Counted from the first letter of the stretch, positions 1 through 8,849 are shown. The stretch: DNA of 64,000 nucleotides from Frigoribacterium sp. Leaf8 (GCF_001421165.1 NZ_LMKB01000001.1:584009-648008); one strand, 5' to 3'. Numbers and translations are program-made. Notes: generated from the letters alone by a model not told the origin.

Positions 1-9
1 GGACGGCGC

Positions 10-1296
10 CTAGAGGCGGATGCCGCGGTCCGCCATGAACGGCTGGGGGTTCTGCGCGACGCCGCCGACGCGGGTCTCGAAGTGCAGGTGGCAGCCGGTC
101 GAGTTGCCGGTCGAGCCGACGTGCCCGATCTGCTGGCCGGTGCCGACCGCCTGCCCGACGCTGACCATGATGCCGCCGTTCGGCTGGTGGCCGTACCCGG
201 TCGTGACGCCGTTGCCGTGGTCGATCAGCACGAAGTTGCCGTAGCCGCCGTACCAGCCGGCGTAGCTGACGACGCCCGCGGTGGCGGCGTAGATGGGCGT
301 GTTGCAGCCTGCGGCGAGGTCGGTGCCGGCGTGAAGGATGTACGCGTGCGTCACGGGGTTGACGCGCATGCCGAAGCCGCTCGAGATGTTGCCGCCGGCG
401 GGGCGCGTCCAGCCCTGGGGCGAGACGACCCCGAGGGCCGTGCCGTTGGTCGCCGCCGCCGCGGCGGCCGCGGCGGCACGTGACTCCTCGACGCCCTTCT
501 GGTACTCGGCCTCGGTGTGGTCGACGTTGGTCTTCAGGGTCTCGAGCTGGGCCTGGAGCCGCGCCTGGTTCTCCTGCTGTGCGGCGAGGGCGTCGCTCGC
601 GGCCTGGGCGGCGTCGTTCGCGTCGGCGAGGGCCTGCTGTGCCTCGTCGGCCAGCACGGCGAGGGCGGCCTCGGCCACGGCGGCCTGGTCGCTGAGCCCC
701 TGTGCGGTGTTGCGGTCCTGCGTGGCCTGCGCGTAGATGCCGTCGGCCTGCTCGGTGAGCTTGCTCATCGCACCGAGCTTGTAGAGCAGCTGCCCGGCCT
801 CACCCGGGTCGGCGATCAGGGTGCCGCTGACGCCGTTGGTGCCACCGGAGCGACCGAGCTGCGCGGCGAGTTGACCCGCCCGCTCCTCGCTGGCCGCGGC
901 CACCTGGTCGGCGGAGTCGGCCTGCGACTGCAGCTGGGCGGTCTTGTACTGGGCGTCGTCGTAGGCGGACTGGGCCTTCTGCAGCTCGTCACCGCGCTTC
1001 TCGGCCTCGGTGTTGGCGGCGTCGAGGTCGGCCTGCATCTGGGTGAGGATGCCCTCGAGGTTGGTGATCTCGGCCTGCTTCGCGGTCTCGTCGCCGCGAG
1101 CCTTCTGGACGTCCTCCCACGACGGGTAGGACGCGGCCGTGGCCGACGACGCGGGCAGTCCGACGACGCCGGCGGTGAGCAGCAGGGACGCGGCCGCCAC
1201 GGTCACGACGATGCGGGCCAGGCGCGACGACGGAGCGAGCGGGCCCGAGGTGAGGCTCACGAGGCGCGGGCGCCCGGTGCGGCGGGTGGAGGTCAT
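10..1296 (-). CDS. Secreted M23 family metallopeptidase with coiled-coil domain
   Basis: A 428-residue secreted murein hydrolase, probably acting on peptidoglycan at division or in wall turnover. The start MTSTRRTGRP is preferred because it puts a basic stretch and one hydrophobic signal helix (about residues 25-50, ending in an Ala-rich cleavage region) at the N-terminus; an open frame continues upstream but is Arg/Pro-rich and unlike a leader. Residues about 55-290 are Ala/Gln/Glu-rich heptads, a long coiled coil as in NlpD/EnvC-type regulators. The C-terminal 110 residues are a peptidase M23 (LytM) domain with the Zn ligands HAGTD and HLHFE (H403, H405), so catalysis should be intact. It stands alone, divergent from the tRNA cluster. 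Confidence 0.9.
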   Translation of the reverse strand: MTSTRRTGRPRLVSLTSGPLAPSSRLARIVVTVAAASLLLTAGVVGLPASSATAASYPSWEDVQKARGDETAKQAEITNLEGILTQMQADLDAANTEAEKRGDELQKAQSAYDDAQYKTAQLQSQADSADQVAAASEERAGQLAAQLGRSGGTNGVSGTLIADPGEAGQLLYKLGAMSKLTEQADGIYAQATQDRNTAQGLSDQAAVAEAALAVLADEAQQALADANDAAQAASDALAAQQENQARLQAQLETLKTNVDHTEAEYQKGVEESRAAAAAAAAATNGTALGVVSPQGWTRPAGGNISSGFGMRVNPVTHAYILHAGTDLAAGCNTPIYAATAGVVSYAGWYGGYGNFVLIDHGNGVTTGYGHQPNGGIMVSVGQAVGTGQQIGHVGSTGNSTGCHLHFETRVGGVAQNPQPFMADRGIRL

Positions 1297-1536
1297 CGAG
1301 TGGTTCCGATTCGTCGTGACGGCATCGAGCCCGGCCGGTCGCGCCGGGGTCGCCGTGCAGGACACGGTATCGCCGACGCCCGGTCCCGTACAGCGCCGCG
1401 GACGCGACGCCGCCGGGCGGTCGACCGGCGGTCGACCCCGAACTCTCAAGAACGACTTGAAACTAGCCGTCGAGTCGGTGAACGCGGGGCAGCCGAGACG
1501 GAGTGGCGAGCGTGTCGCCCGACCACGACAGGGGAC

Positions 1537-1547
1537 GAGGAGGCGCG
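1537..1547 (+). repeat. Dispersed motif GAGGAGGCGCG, intergenic copy
   Basis: An exact copy preceded by GAC, like several others (10155, 31787, 46405). It lies between the M23 gene and the tRNA promoter and overlaps no gene. Confidence 0.6.
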
Positions 1548-1572
1548 CGCAGCACCCGCCGTCACCCTCGTT

Positions 1573-1601
1573 TTGCTTTTCCCCGCGATCATCCGTATGC
1601 T
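1573..1601 (+). promoter_or_regulatory. Probable sigma-70 promoter for the tRNA cluster
   Basis: TTGCTT, 17 nt, TATGCT, ending 32 nt before tRNA-Glu, in a locally AT-richer stretch. Three of six -35 bases and four of six -10 bases match consensus. Its position fits a stable-RNA promoter. Confidence 0.5.
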
Positions 1602-1633
1602 CTGTGATCGGTTGCTATGACGTCCTCGGACAC

Positions 1634-1712
<79 letters not shown>

Positions 1713-1792
1713 CCACTGCAAGACAGCACCGAGGCAGCACCTGCACCAATCACAACAGAACATCGAGTACGCTGTGTCACAGCAGCAAGTTT

Positions 1793-1866
1793 GGCCCTGT
1801 AGCGCAGTTGGTTAGCGCGCCGCCCTGTCACGGCGGAGGTCGCCGGTTCAAGTCCGGTCAGGGTCG
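1793..1866 (+). tRNA. tRNA-Asp (anticodon GTC)
   Basis: A 74-nt cloverleaf. Acceptor GGCCCTG pairs with CAGGGTC, the anticodon loop CTGTCAC gives GTC, and the T loop is TTCAAGT. CCA is encoded at 1867-1869. Confidence 0.97.
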
Positions 1867-1905
1867 CCAAGGCGAGTTCATCGCCTGGGGGCTTCGGGCC
1901 CTCAC

Positions 1906-1978
1906 GGCTGGGTAGCTCAGTTGGTAGAGCGTTCGACTGAAAATCGAAAGGTCCACGGATCGATGCCGTGTCCAGCCA
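1906..1978 (+). tRNA. tRNA-Phe (anticodon GAA)
   Basis: A 73-nt cloverleaf. Acceptor GGCTGGG pairs with TCCAGCC and the anticodon loop CTGAAAA gives GAA. The T stem CACGG/CCGTG encloses loop ATCGATG, so position 54 is A rather than the usual U. CCA is not encoded (the sequence continues ACAG), unlike the two upstream tRNAs, so CCA must be added enzymatically. Confidence 0.95.
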
Positions 1979-1982
1979 CAGA

Positions 1983-2004
1983 AGGCCCCGCTCAGGCGGG
2001 GCCT
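1983..2004 (+). terminator. Terminator-like hairpin after the tRNA cluster
   Basis: A perfect 9-bp stem AGGCCCCGC/GCGGGGCCT with a TCAG loop, starting five bases after tRNA-Phe and followed by a short T-containing tract (GACTCGTTT). It is the natural end of the tRNA transcript. Confidence 0.75.
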
Positions 2005-2066
2005 GACTCGTTTAACGGCATGGCCGGTGGTGGGCACCGCGGCATGGCCGTTGGTGGGACCGTCTC

Positions 2067-3584
2067 GTGAGCATCGGCCACGACCCCGCGGTCGTCTCCC
2101 TCCGCAGCCGCTGGCTCGACCCGCTCGTCGCCGGACTCGCGGCACTGCTGCTCGGGGCCGCGTTCAGCTGGGTGCCCTCGTACTGGAGCGACGAGGCGAC
2201 GACGCTGCAGGTGGCGCGCCTCCCCCTCGGCGAGTTGCTGGCCTTCGTGCACCAGCGCGACGCGGTGCACACGGTCTACTACCTCTTCATGCACTTCTGG
2301 GTCGGCGCCTTCGGCGAGGCCGAGGTGGCCACGAGGTTCCCGTCGGCCGTCTTCGTCGGGGCCGGGGCGGCCGGAGTGCTCGTCCTGACGCGGATGCTGA
2401 CGACCCGTCGCACCGCGCTGCTGGCCGCCGCGGTCTTCGCGGTGCTGCCCCGCTTCACGCTCGAGGCCGCCGAGGCCCGGCCCTACGCCCTGTCGGTCGC
2501 CCTGGCCGTCTGGGTGACCGTGCTGCTGCTCGTGGCCTCCCGGCGTCACCGCCGACGCTGGTGGATCGGGTACGGCGCGGTCCTCGCCGGGTCGATCGCG
2601 ACCTTCGTCCCCCTCGGCCTGATCATCGTGGTGCACGGCGTGTTCCTGCTGCTGGCGCCGGCACAGCGCCGGCGTCGCGGAGCCCGCCACCGCCTCCTCG
2701 GCTGGTCCGTCTCGACCGGGGCGGCGTTGTTCGTGACCTCGCCGGTCATCGGGACGGTCCTCGCCGAGCGCTCGCGCCTCCTGGGGGTGGCCGATCCGTC
2801 GACGGGAGCCGACGTCACCTGGTGGACGGTCCTGGTCGAACCGTGGTTCGTCACGGGCCTGGCCTTCGCCGTGGTCTCGGCGGTCCTGCTCATCCTGCTC
2901 GGCACCCGTCTCCGCGACCGCTCGCGGACGCCCGGCAGCGTGGTCTTGCTCGGCGCGCTCTGGGTCGCGTTGCCCGCCGGACTGCTGCTCGCACTGGGAC
3001 TAGTCCTGTCGCCCGTGTACACGTCGAGGCTGGTGACCTTCTCGGCACCCGGCATGTGCCTGCTGCTGGCCGTGGCCGTCACCGGCTTCCGCCGGCGCTG
3101 GATCAGCATCGCCCTCGTCGCCCTGCTGGTGGCGGCCTCGGTGCCGACGTACGTGCTGCAGCGACTGCCCACCGGCAAGGGCGGCGGCAGCGACCTCTCG
3201 CAGCTCTCGAGCTACATCGAGAGCCAGGCGCGCCCGGGCGACGCGTTCCTGCTCGACGCGACCGGCACCGTGTCGACGCGACCCCGCCAGGCGATGTACG
3301 CCTACCCGGATCGATTCGCCGAGCTCGACGACGTGGCCTACGTCCGCTCGGGCCTGCCGTCGGGCTCGTACTCGGACGTCACCCTGCGTCTCGACGACGA
3401 GGACGACGCCGTCGAACTGGCCGACCGGCTGTCGTCGGTCGACCGCCTCTGGATCGCACGGCTCTCCGTCGACGTCCTCAGCGAGGCCGACCTGCGGCAG
3501 CTCCGCGACCAGGGGTACGAGATCAGACAGGAGCACCGCACCGGTCGGAGCGTCGTCTACCTCTTCGCGCGACCGCCGGCCTGA
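2067..3584 (+). CDS. Polytopic membrane glycosyltransferase (GT39/ArnT-like)
   Basis: A 505-residue protein resembling GT-C fold glycosyltransferases that move sugars from polyprenyl-phosphate donors to an extracytoplasmic acceptor. An acidic pair D42-E43 sits just after the first membrane helix, the position of the catalytic Asp in the family. About nine to eleven hydrophobic segments follow up to residue 370. The last 130 residues are soluble and should face outside. GTG 2067 is the chosen start, since it leaves about 16 residues before the first helix. Substrate unknown. It is convergent with the DDAH-like gene across a tandem repeat. Confidence 0.75.
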   Translation: MSIGHDPAVVSLRSRWLDPLVAGLAALLLGAAFSWVPSYWSDEATTLQVARLPLGELLAFVHQRDAVHTVYYLFMHFWVGAFGEAEVATRFPSAVFVGAGAAGVLVLTRMLTTRRTALLAAAVFAVLPRFTLEAAEARPYALSVALAVWVTVLLLVASRRHRRRWWIGYGAVLAGSIATFVPLGLIIVVHGVFLLLAPAQRRRRGARHRLLGWSVSTGAALFVTSPVIGTVLAERSRLLGVADPSTGADVTWWTVLVEPWFVTGLAFAVVSAVLLILLGTRLRDRSRTPGSVVLLGALWVALPAGLLLALGLVLSPVYTSRLVTFSAPGMCLLLAVAVTGFRRRWISIALVALLVAASVPTYVLQRLPTGKGGGSDLSQLSSYIESQARPGDAFLLDATGTVSTRPRQAMYAYPDRFAELDDVAYVRSGLPSGSYSDVTLRLDDEDDAVELADRLSSVDRLWIARLSVDVLSEADLRQLRDQGYEIRQEHRTGRSVVYLFARPPA

Positions 3585-3585
3585 C

Positions 3586-3637
3586 GGCCAGGCCTGGTGG
3601 TCAGGCTCGACGGTCAGGCCTGGTGGTCAGGCTCGAC
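3586..3637. repeat. Two tandem 26-bp repeats at a convergent junction
   Basis: Copies 3586-3611 and 3612-3637 differ at one base. The first contains the perfect palindrome CCAGGCCTGG. They fill the gap between two convergent genes and end three bases before the stop codon of the minus-strand gene. Confidence 0.85.
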
Positions 3638-3639
3638 CC

Positions 3640-4518
3640 TCAGCGACGCAGCTCGAGGGTGCAGCACTTGACGCCGCCGCCGCCGAGCAGCAGCTCGGAG
3701 AGGTCGACGCCGATCGGGTTGTAGCCGCGCTCGCGCAGCTGACGTTCGAAGCCGGTCGCCCGGGCGGCGATCACGACGTTGTGGCCGTCGGAGTACGAGT
3801 TCAGGCCGAGGATGGCGGCGTCCTCCTCGCTGACGAGGATCGCGTCGGGGAAGCGCTGCCGCAGGATCGCGAGCGACGCGTCGTCGAAGGCGCTCTCGAG
3901 GTACGCGATGGTGTGGCGGCCGTCCACCGGCTCGGGGTCGAGCACGGCGATGGCGGTGTCGAGGTGGTAGAAGCTCGGGTTCACCAGGGTGAGGCTGACG
4001 ACCTCGCGCCCGAAGACGCGACCGATCTCGTCGTGCGAGCTCGAGTCGCTGCGGAAGCCCGTGCCGGCCAGGATGACGTCGCCGACCAGCAGGAAGTCCC
4101 CTTCGCCCTCGTTGGTCTCGGAGGGCTCGGCGACCTCGAAGCCCGCCGAGGCGAACCACCGCATGTAGGCCGGGCCCTCGGCCTGGCGCTCGGGGTAGGT
4201 GAAGCGCGCGCCGTAGGCGACGCCGTCGAGGACGAAGCCGCCGTTGGCCGCGTAGACCATGTCCGGCAGACCCGGTTCGGGGTCGATAAGCTCGACGTCG
4301 AACCCCAGGCCGACGTAGGTGTCGTAGAGGGTCTGCCACTGGGCCAGCGCCAGCGAGGTGTCGGTCGGCGTGGTGGGGTCCATCCACGGGTTGATCTTGT
4401 AGCTGACGGTGAAGTGCTCGGGCCGACACATCAAGATGGTGCGGTGGCTGGCCACGCGGGTCGAGGCCCCCACGGCGGTCGCATCGGGCAGGTCGGTGGG
4501 TTCGATCGTCAGGCTCAC
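3640..4518 (-). CDS. Dimethylarginine dimethylaminohydrolase-like amidinohydrolase
   Basis: A 292-residue pentein-fold hydrolase of the arginine deiminase superfamily, closest by motif to N-dimethylarginine dimethylaminohydrolase, which releases citrulline and dimethylamine. Visible signatures are the substrate loop NPWMDP near residue 35, PDMVYAANGG with its conserved Asp/Asn near residue 80, DGHNVV carrying the probable catalytic His, and a C-terminal GGGGVKCCTLEL holding the nucleophilic Cys 8-9 residues before the end, where the family has it. The GTG start gives a divergent arrangement with an Lrp/AsnC regulator, suggesting control by an amino acid. An ornithine or arginine amidinohydrolase role is equally possible. 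Confidence 0.8.
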   Translation of the reverse strand: MSLTIEPTDLPDATAVGASTRVASHRTILMCRPEHFTVSYKINPWMDPTTPTDTSLALAQWQTLYDTYVGLGFDVELIDPEPGLPDMVYAANGGFVLDGVAYGARFTYPERQAEGPAYMRWFASAGFEVAEPSETNEGEGDFLLVGDVILAGTGFRSDSSSHDEIGRVFGREVVSLTLVNPSFYHLDTAIAVLDPEPVDGRHTIAYLESAFDDASLAILRQRFPDAILVSEEDAAILGLNSYSDGHNVVIAARATGFERQLRERGYNPIGVDLSELLLGGGGVKCCTLELRR

Positions 4519-4561
4519 CGGATCAGTGTCACATCGTGGGCGCGCACGAGGCCGAGCTCTC

Positions 4562-4578
4562 ACGCACTTTTCTTGCGT
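4562..4578. promoter_or_regulatory. Inverted repeat, candidate Lrp/AsnC operator
   Basis: ACGCA, 7 AT-rich nt, TGCGT in the 102-nt gap between the divergent DDAH-like and Lrp/AsnC genes. AT-rich centres flanked by short dyads are typical Lrp-family sites. Autoregulation plus control of the hydrolase is an inference. Confidence 0.4.
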
Positions 4579-4620
4579 ATTTGTCAGCTCTGGTGCAGCA
4601 TTCGGGCGTACGATGCCGTG

Positions 4621-5058
4621 GTGGACAATCTCGACTACGGCATCATCGACCTCCTGCGCCAGAACGCCCGCGCAGGGTACGGCGACATCGGCGCCTCGGT
4701 CGGCCTCAGCGCCTCGGCGGTGAAACGCCGCGTCGACCGCCTCGTCGCCGACGGGGTCATCAAGGGGTTCACCGTCCAGGTCGACCCCGCCGTCGACGGG
4801 CTCGGCACCGAGGCCTACGTCGAGCTGTTCTGCCGTGGCACCGTATCGCCCCAAGAACTGCAGCGCATCCTCGGCACGGTCCCCGAGGTCGTCGACGCCG
4901 GTACGGTGACCGGCAGCGCCGACGCCATCGTCCACATGCGCAGCCGCGACATCCCGTCGCTCGAGGAGGCCCTCGAACGCGTGCGCAACGCCCCGAACGT
5001 CGACCACACCCGCAGCGCGATCGTGCTCTCGAAACTTATCAGCCGCCGCTCGGCCTGA
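4621..5058 (+). CDS. Lrp/AsnC family transcriptional regulator
   Basis: A 145-residue regulator. Residues 1-60 form the winged helix (LDYGIIDLLRQN, then GASVGLSASAVKRRVDRL as the recognition region). Residues 65-140 form the RAM/ligand domain with the usual GTVTGSADAIVHM core. Two adjacent GTG codons (4618, 4621) could start it; 4621 matches the usual N-terminal spacing. Divergence from the amidinohydrolase suggests it senses an amino acid, perhaps arginine, ornithine or proline, and controls that neighbour. Confidence 0.85.
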   Translation: MDNLDYGIIDLLRQNARAGYGDIGASVGLSASAVKRRVDRLVADGVIKGFTVQVDPAVDGLGTEAYVELFCRGTVSPQELQRILGTVPEVVDAGTVTGSADAIVHMRSRDIPSLEEALERVRNAPNVDHTRSAIVLSKLISRRSA

Positions 5059-5090
5059 GGCACGGCCCTGCGGTCGGAGGCTCAGGTCGG

Positions 5091-5204
5091 GCGGCTCGCA
5101 GGTCGGTTTGTGTCGCGGGCCGTCCCGACTCGCAGCTCGATGCCGCAGGCCGGCCCGACCCGCAGATCGGCCCGACCCGCAGGCCGGTCAGAGTCGCAGG
5201 TCGG
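5091..5204. repeat. Degenerate 17-bp tandem repeat running into putA
   Basis: Units such as 5154-5170, 5171-5187 and 5188-5204 share a CCCGACCCGCAGNNCGG-type consensus with 17-bp period; older, more diverged units lie to the left (5124-5140 and a 13-nt remnant). The last unit begins exactly on the putA stop codon and encodes its C-terminal residues. Confidence 0.8.
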
Positions 5205-8200
5205 CCAGCGTGGGGTCGAGGCGTCCGTACCGGTGCGCCGTCAGCGAGACCGACTGCTCTCGCAGGAACGTCAGGAGTTCGATCCGCCCCTCCTCGGTCA
5301 CCTCGCCAGACGAGATCGTGACGTCGGGGCTGCCCCGCAGGGCCCGGGCCAGCGCGGCGGGGTCTCCGCCGATCGTCCGGATGCGCAGGCCGCGGTAGGC
5401 CGCGACCGCCTCGGGTGACGGAGCCGGTCTCGAGTCGTCGACCCGCACCTCCTCGGTGGAGGCCCGCTCGCCCCCGGCGGCCTCGGCCAGCAGGTCGAGC
5501 ACGTCCGGGCCGGCCACCTCGGCCGTGGGGCCCTGCAGCGCCCCCGCGGCCGCCCGCGCGACGAACGCCTCGTCGCTCTCGACGACGACGTCTCGCACCC
5601 GCACCGGCGACGAGGAGGCGCGCCACAGGTGCACGAGACCCGCCGGCAGCGGCACGGCCGAACTGATGGTCAGGGTCGACCCCGCCCGTGCCCCGGCGGC
5701 GACGAGCCGGACGAGAGCCGTCGGATCGGCCCCCGCGGAGAGTCGCAGCGTGACGGGGTGCGGACGGTAGCGGAGCACGTTGCGCTGGACGACGAGGCCG
5801 GTGACGTCACGGGCCAGGCCGAACTCGGACTGCCAGGCGCGCTGGTCGCTCTCGACGGCCGTCCGCAGCGAGTCGAACTGCTCGAACGACAGGGTGGGTC
5901 GGGCCGCGTCGACGAGACGGGTGACCCCCTCGGAGACGTCGTGCAGGCGCAGGGAGGGGCGCGGCTCGTGGGGACGGTGGCGCCAGGCCCCCTGGCCGAT
6001 CAGGGCGTTCGGGCCGCCGGGCTTGAGACCCCGACCGATGGCCCGTCCACCCCACCCGCCGGGGGGTCTGCGCCGGACCCGGGCGCCCGTCGTCGGACCG
6101 CCGACGACGAGGTCTCCGGCGCGCACGGTGTGCAGCCACTCGTCGATCTCGTCGACGTCGAGGGAGTGCAGACCCGCCACGTCACCGCCGTTCTCGGCGT
6201 TCTGCACCGCGATCGCCTCGGCCAGGGTCTCGACCGGGACGAGGCCGACGACGGGGACCTCGTGCGAGCGGGAGGCGAAGGCGCCGCGGGCGTCCACGCC
6301 GTCGCGCACGCCCGGCGAGCAGAGGGCCCCGGTCTCGTCGAGGGGACGCGGCTCGAGCAGCCACGACTCGCGGGGGCCGAGCACGGTCAGGACGTCGAGC
6401 TCGGACCCGGTCGGGGTGGAGGCGAGCGGGCCCATCACGGTGGCGACGTCGTCGGCCGGACCCACGACGACGGCCTCGAAGGCCTCGCGCAGCAGGCGAC
6501 GGAACGTCTCACCGTGACCGACGGACCCGACGGCCAGCACCAGGTCGAGTGCTCCGTGACCACGGCCGGCGTGGTCGACGACGCTGGCGACGACGTCGGC
6601 GGCGGCGAGCTCGAGGTCGGCCGACGGGGTGACGACGAGCGAGGTGACCCCCCGGGTCCGCACGGCGAGGTCGAGGTCGGGGCGCACGTCGCGGAGGCCG
6701 ACGGCCGTCTCGACCGCCCCGTGGGCGACCACCCGGTCGACCAGCGGGTGCGTCAGCAGGGCGCGTTCGTGGTCGGGGTCGTCCGCGACGACGAGGGCCA
6801 GGAGCGAGTCCGGGACGCCGACCGCCCAGAGCGCCTCCGCGACGACGGCGACCGCCCGCCGCCGGCTCCGGGGCAACAAGACGACGACCGCGCTGCCGGC
6901 GCCGAACGCCGCGAGCACCCCTTCGACCGTTCCGGCGACGGGCGTGACGAGGTCGGGCACGACGACCGTCAGCCGCGGGGGCCGGTGCTCGGCCGTGTCG
7001 ACCGCCGCGAGCCCTCGGGTCAGGACGGCCAGACGGTGGGCCGAGTCGACGGCCGCACCGACCTCGTGGTCGGCCTCGGACAGGGTCGAACCGGACTCGC
7101 TGACGGACACCTCGACCAGGCGCGAACGCCGCAGGGCGAGCTCGCGGCCCGCCAGGTCGAGCAGCTCGGCGCGGGTCTCGGGGTCTTGGCCGCCCCAGGC
7201 CTCGCCGGCCGAGGAGGCGCGGGTCACCATCGCCACGAGGGAGTCGTCGTCGAGGGCGCCGTCGTCCGAGGAGGCGGCCCCGAGGGAGGGGGCCGCGTCG
7301 GCGGTCTCGATGCCGGCGACCGACCGACGGGCGCGCCCGAGCACACCTCGGGCCCACCTCCGGTTGCCGTCGAGCGAAGGATCGGTGTCGGCCTCGGCCA
7401 CGAAGTCGACGACGTGGTCGGGGCCCTCGTCGAGCGGGCCCGACCGGTCTCGACGGCGGCGGGGCACGGAGGGCAGATCGCCGACGGCCGCCACGGCGCG
7501 GTCGTGCCGACGAGCCTCTCGCGCGAACGCCGCCTCGTGGTCGACGTCGAGGGCACTCGAGAAGAATCCCTCGGGGTCGGCGAGCGCGTCGAGTCGGCCG
7601 ACCAGGTGTCGCACGGCGGAGTCGAACTCGCCGGAGACGGTCACCGGCACCAGGAGGACGAGCGACCCGAGCTCGGAGCGAACGACCTCGGCGAGCCCGG
7701 GTGCGGCCCCCAGCCACATCTCGACGTCGAGCAGGTGGTCGGTGCCGTGGCGACGGGCGACCGTGACGGCATGGGCCAGGTCGAAGACGTCGTGCCCGGC
7801 GAGGCCGACCCGGGCGACCGCGGCGTTCTCGGGCCTCAGCGCGAACTCGACCAGCCGGAGGTGACTCGCGTCGGTCTCGTGCTTGGCCTCGAAGGTGACG
7901 ACGGGCCAGTCGTGCAGGCGGGCGTCGACGATCTCGTCGAGTCGCGACCCGCCCTTCACCAGCCGGACCGAGATCGGCGCGCCGCCCCGGTCGACGCGGT
8001 CACGGGCCCAGTCGGTGAGCAACCGCAGCGAGTCGAGCGCCTCGGGGACGTACGACTGGACGACGATGCCCGCCGTCACCGCCTCGAGCCCGGGTCGGTC
8101 GAGCAGTCGCGTGAAGACGTCGATCGTGAGGTCGACGTCGGCGTGCCGGTCGACGCCGAGGGTGAGGAGCGTGCCCGTCGACGCCGCCAGCTCGACCAGG

Positions 8201-8808
8201 GGCCGGAGCCTCGACTCGGCGAGGTCGCTCGTCTCGTCGAAGGCCCAGGGCGAGGTCGGGCCGACGAGCTCGCGGACGGTCGTCGTGACGCGCTCGACGT
8301 CGGGCCGCTCGATCAGGGCCCGGACCGCGGCGACCCGGCGCTCGGCCTGGGTCGGCCCCGACACCGTGGGCCCCCAGGCGGTGACGTCGAGCCGGACACC
8401 GTCGCCGCGCAGACCCGTGAGGGCCTGCGCGAGCTTCTCGGGTGGCGCGTCGACGAGCAGGTGCCCGACCATGTGGCGCAGCGTCCGCCGCGCGACCGGC
8501 ATGATCGGCTTGGGTGCGATCGGGCCGAAGCCCCCACCGAACGAGATGGCCGCCCGGAGGTGCCAGGGCAGCAGGGCCGGCGTGCGTCGGCTGAGCGACT
8601 CGAGGGCCGATGCGCCCGCCCGGTCGTCCCCGGGGCGGACGACGCGGTCGGCGAAGTCGCGGGCGAAGTCCAGGCCGCGGGGGTCGCGCAGCACCTCGGT
8701 CAGACGGGCGGCCGGACCCTGCACCGGGACGGCACGCGCGGCGTCCCACCAGCGGCGGGCTGTCTCGACGGTCTGCTGCGTGACTTCGTCGGCGTGCACA
8801 TCGGACAT
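5188..8808 (-). CDS. PutA-like proline dehydrogenase/P5C dehydrogenase homologue with altered active sites
   Basis: A 1206-residue protein collinear with actinobacterial PutA: N-terminal helical region, PRODH barrel (about 60-440), ALDH-fold region (about 520-980) and C-terminal extension. The ALDH catalytic features seen in canonical PutA are absent. The AGQKCSA nucleophile motif reads AGRGHGA (Cys to H751), ETSGKN reads RTRGVT (Glu to R717), PPWNFP reads PDLVTP (oxyanion Asn to V621), and the E-x-FGP cofactor motif is missing. In the PRODH half the VKVSS and DMEEYRD motifs read VTTTVRE and GVDRHAD, while RLVKG and GHDVFDLAHA survive. The frame is intact, so this looks like a retained paralogue of uncertain activity, not a decayed gene. 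Two RASS insertions of the dispersed motif occur (7211, 5612). A MarR gene is divergent 41 nt away. Confidence 0.8.
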   Translation of the reverse strand: MSDVHADEVTQQTVETARRWWDAARAVPVQGPAARLTEVLRDPRGLDFARDFADRVVRPGDDRAGASALESLSRRTPALLPWHLRAAISFGGGFGPIAPKPIMPVARRTLRHMVGHLLVDAPPEKLAQALTGLRGDGVRLDVTAWGPTVSGPTQAERRVAAVRALIERPDVERVTTTVRELVGPTSPWAFDETSDLAESRLRPLVELAASTGTLLTLGVDRHADVDLTIDVFTRLLDRPGLEAVTAGIVVQSYVPEALDSLRLLTDWARDRVDRGGAPISVRLVKGGSRLDEIVDARLHDWPVVTFEAKHETDASHLRLVEFALRPENAAVARVGLAGHDVFDLAHAVTVARRHGTDHLLDVEMWLGAAPGLAEVVRSELGSLVLLVPVTVSGEFDSAVRHLVGRLDALADPEGFFSSALDVDHEAAFAREARRHDRAVAAVGDLPSVPRRRRDRSGPLDEGPDHVVDFVAEADTDPSLDGNRRWARGVLGRARRSVAGIETADAAPSLGAASSDDGALDDDSLVAMVTRASSAGEAWGGQDPETRAELLDLAGRELALRRSRLVEVSVSESGSTLSEADHEVGAAVDSAHRLAVLTRGLAAVDTAEHRPPRLTVVVPDLVTPVAGTVEGVLAAFGAGSAVVVLLPRSRRRAVAVVAEALWAVGVPDSLLALVVADDPDHERALLTHPLVDRVVAHGAVETAVGLRDVRPDLDLAVRTRGVTSLVVTPSADLELAAADVVASVVDHAGRGHGALDLVLAVGSVGHGETFRRLLREAFEAVVVGPADDVATVMGPLASTPTGSELDVLTVLGPRESWLLEPRPLDETGALCSPGVRDGVDARGAFASRSHEVPVVGLVPVETLAEAIAVQNAENGGDVAGLHSLDVDEIDEWLHTVRAGDLVVGGPTTGARVRRRPPGGWGGRAIGRGLKPGGPNALIGQGAWRHRPHEPRPSLRLHDVSEGVTRLVDAARPTLSFEQFDSLRTAVESDQRAWQSEFGLARDVTGLVVQRNVLRYRPHPVTLRLSAGADPTALVRLVAAGARAGSTLTISSAVPLPAGLVHLWRASSSPVRVRDVVVESDEAFVARAAAGALQGPTAEVAGPDVLDLLAEAAGGERASTEEVRVDDSRPAPSPEAVAAYRGLRIRTIGGDPAALARALRGSPDVTISSGEVTEEGRIELLTFLREQSVSLTAHRYGRLDPTLADLRL

Positions 8809-8849
8809 GGGTCGAGGATATGCCGCGCCACCGTCCCTACACTGGGCGA

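Larger units (their letters stand above)
1297..1633. other. Gene-free gap upstream of M23 gene and tRNA cluster
   Basis: This 337-nt gap separates the divergent M23 gene and tRNA-Glu. It contains one copy of the dispersed GAGGAGGCGCG motif (1537-1547) and, at its right end, the tRNA promoter. I see no convincing promoter for the M23 gene. Confidence 0.5.

Noticed and set aside
1297..1633. A riboswitch (for example c-di-AMP type) upstream of the M23 gene
   Set aside because: I could not find the conserved stems or terminator, and the leader is short of recognisable structure.
2027..3724. Alternative plus-strand frame over the glycosyltransferase
   Set aside because: Arg/Pro-rich without membrane helices; the 2067-3584 frame has clear helices and a catalytic Asp-Glu pair.
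5091..5204. Possible CRISPR array
   Set aside because: The 17-bp units are directly adjacent without spacers and are degenerate; no cas genes are present.
5188..8808. PutA-like gene as a pseudogene
   Set aside because: No frameshift or stop over 1206 codons and conserved flanking structure; decay would not replace catalytic residues while preserving the rest.
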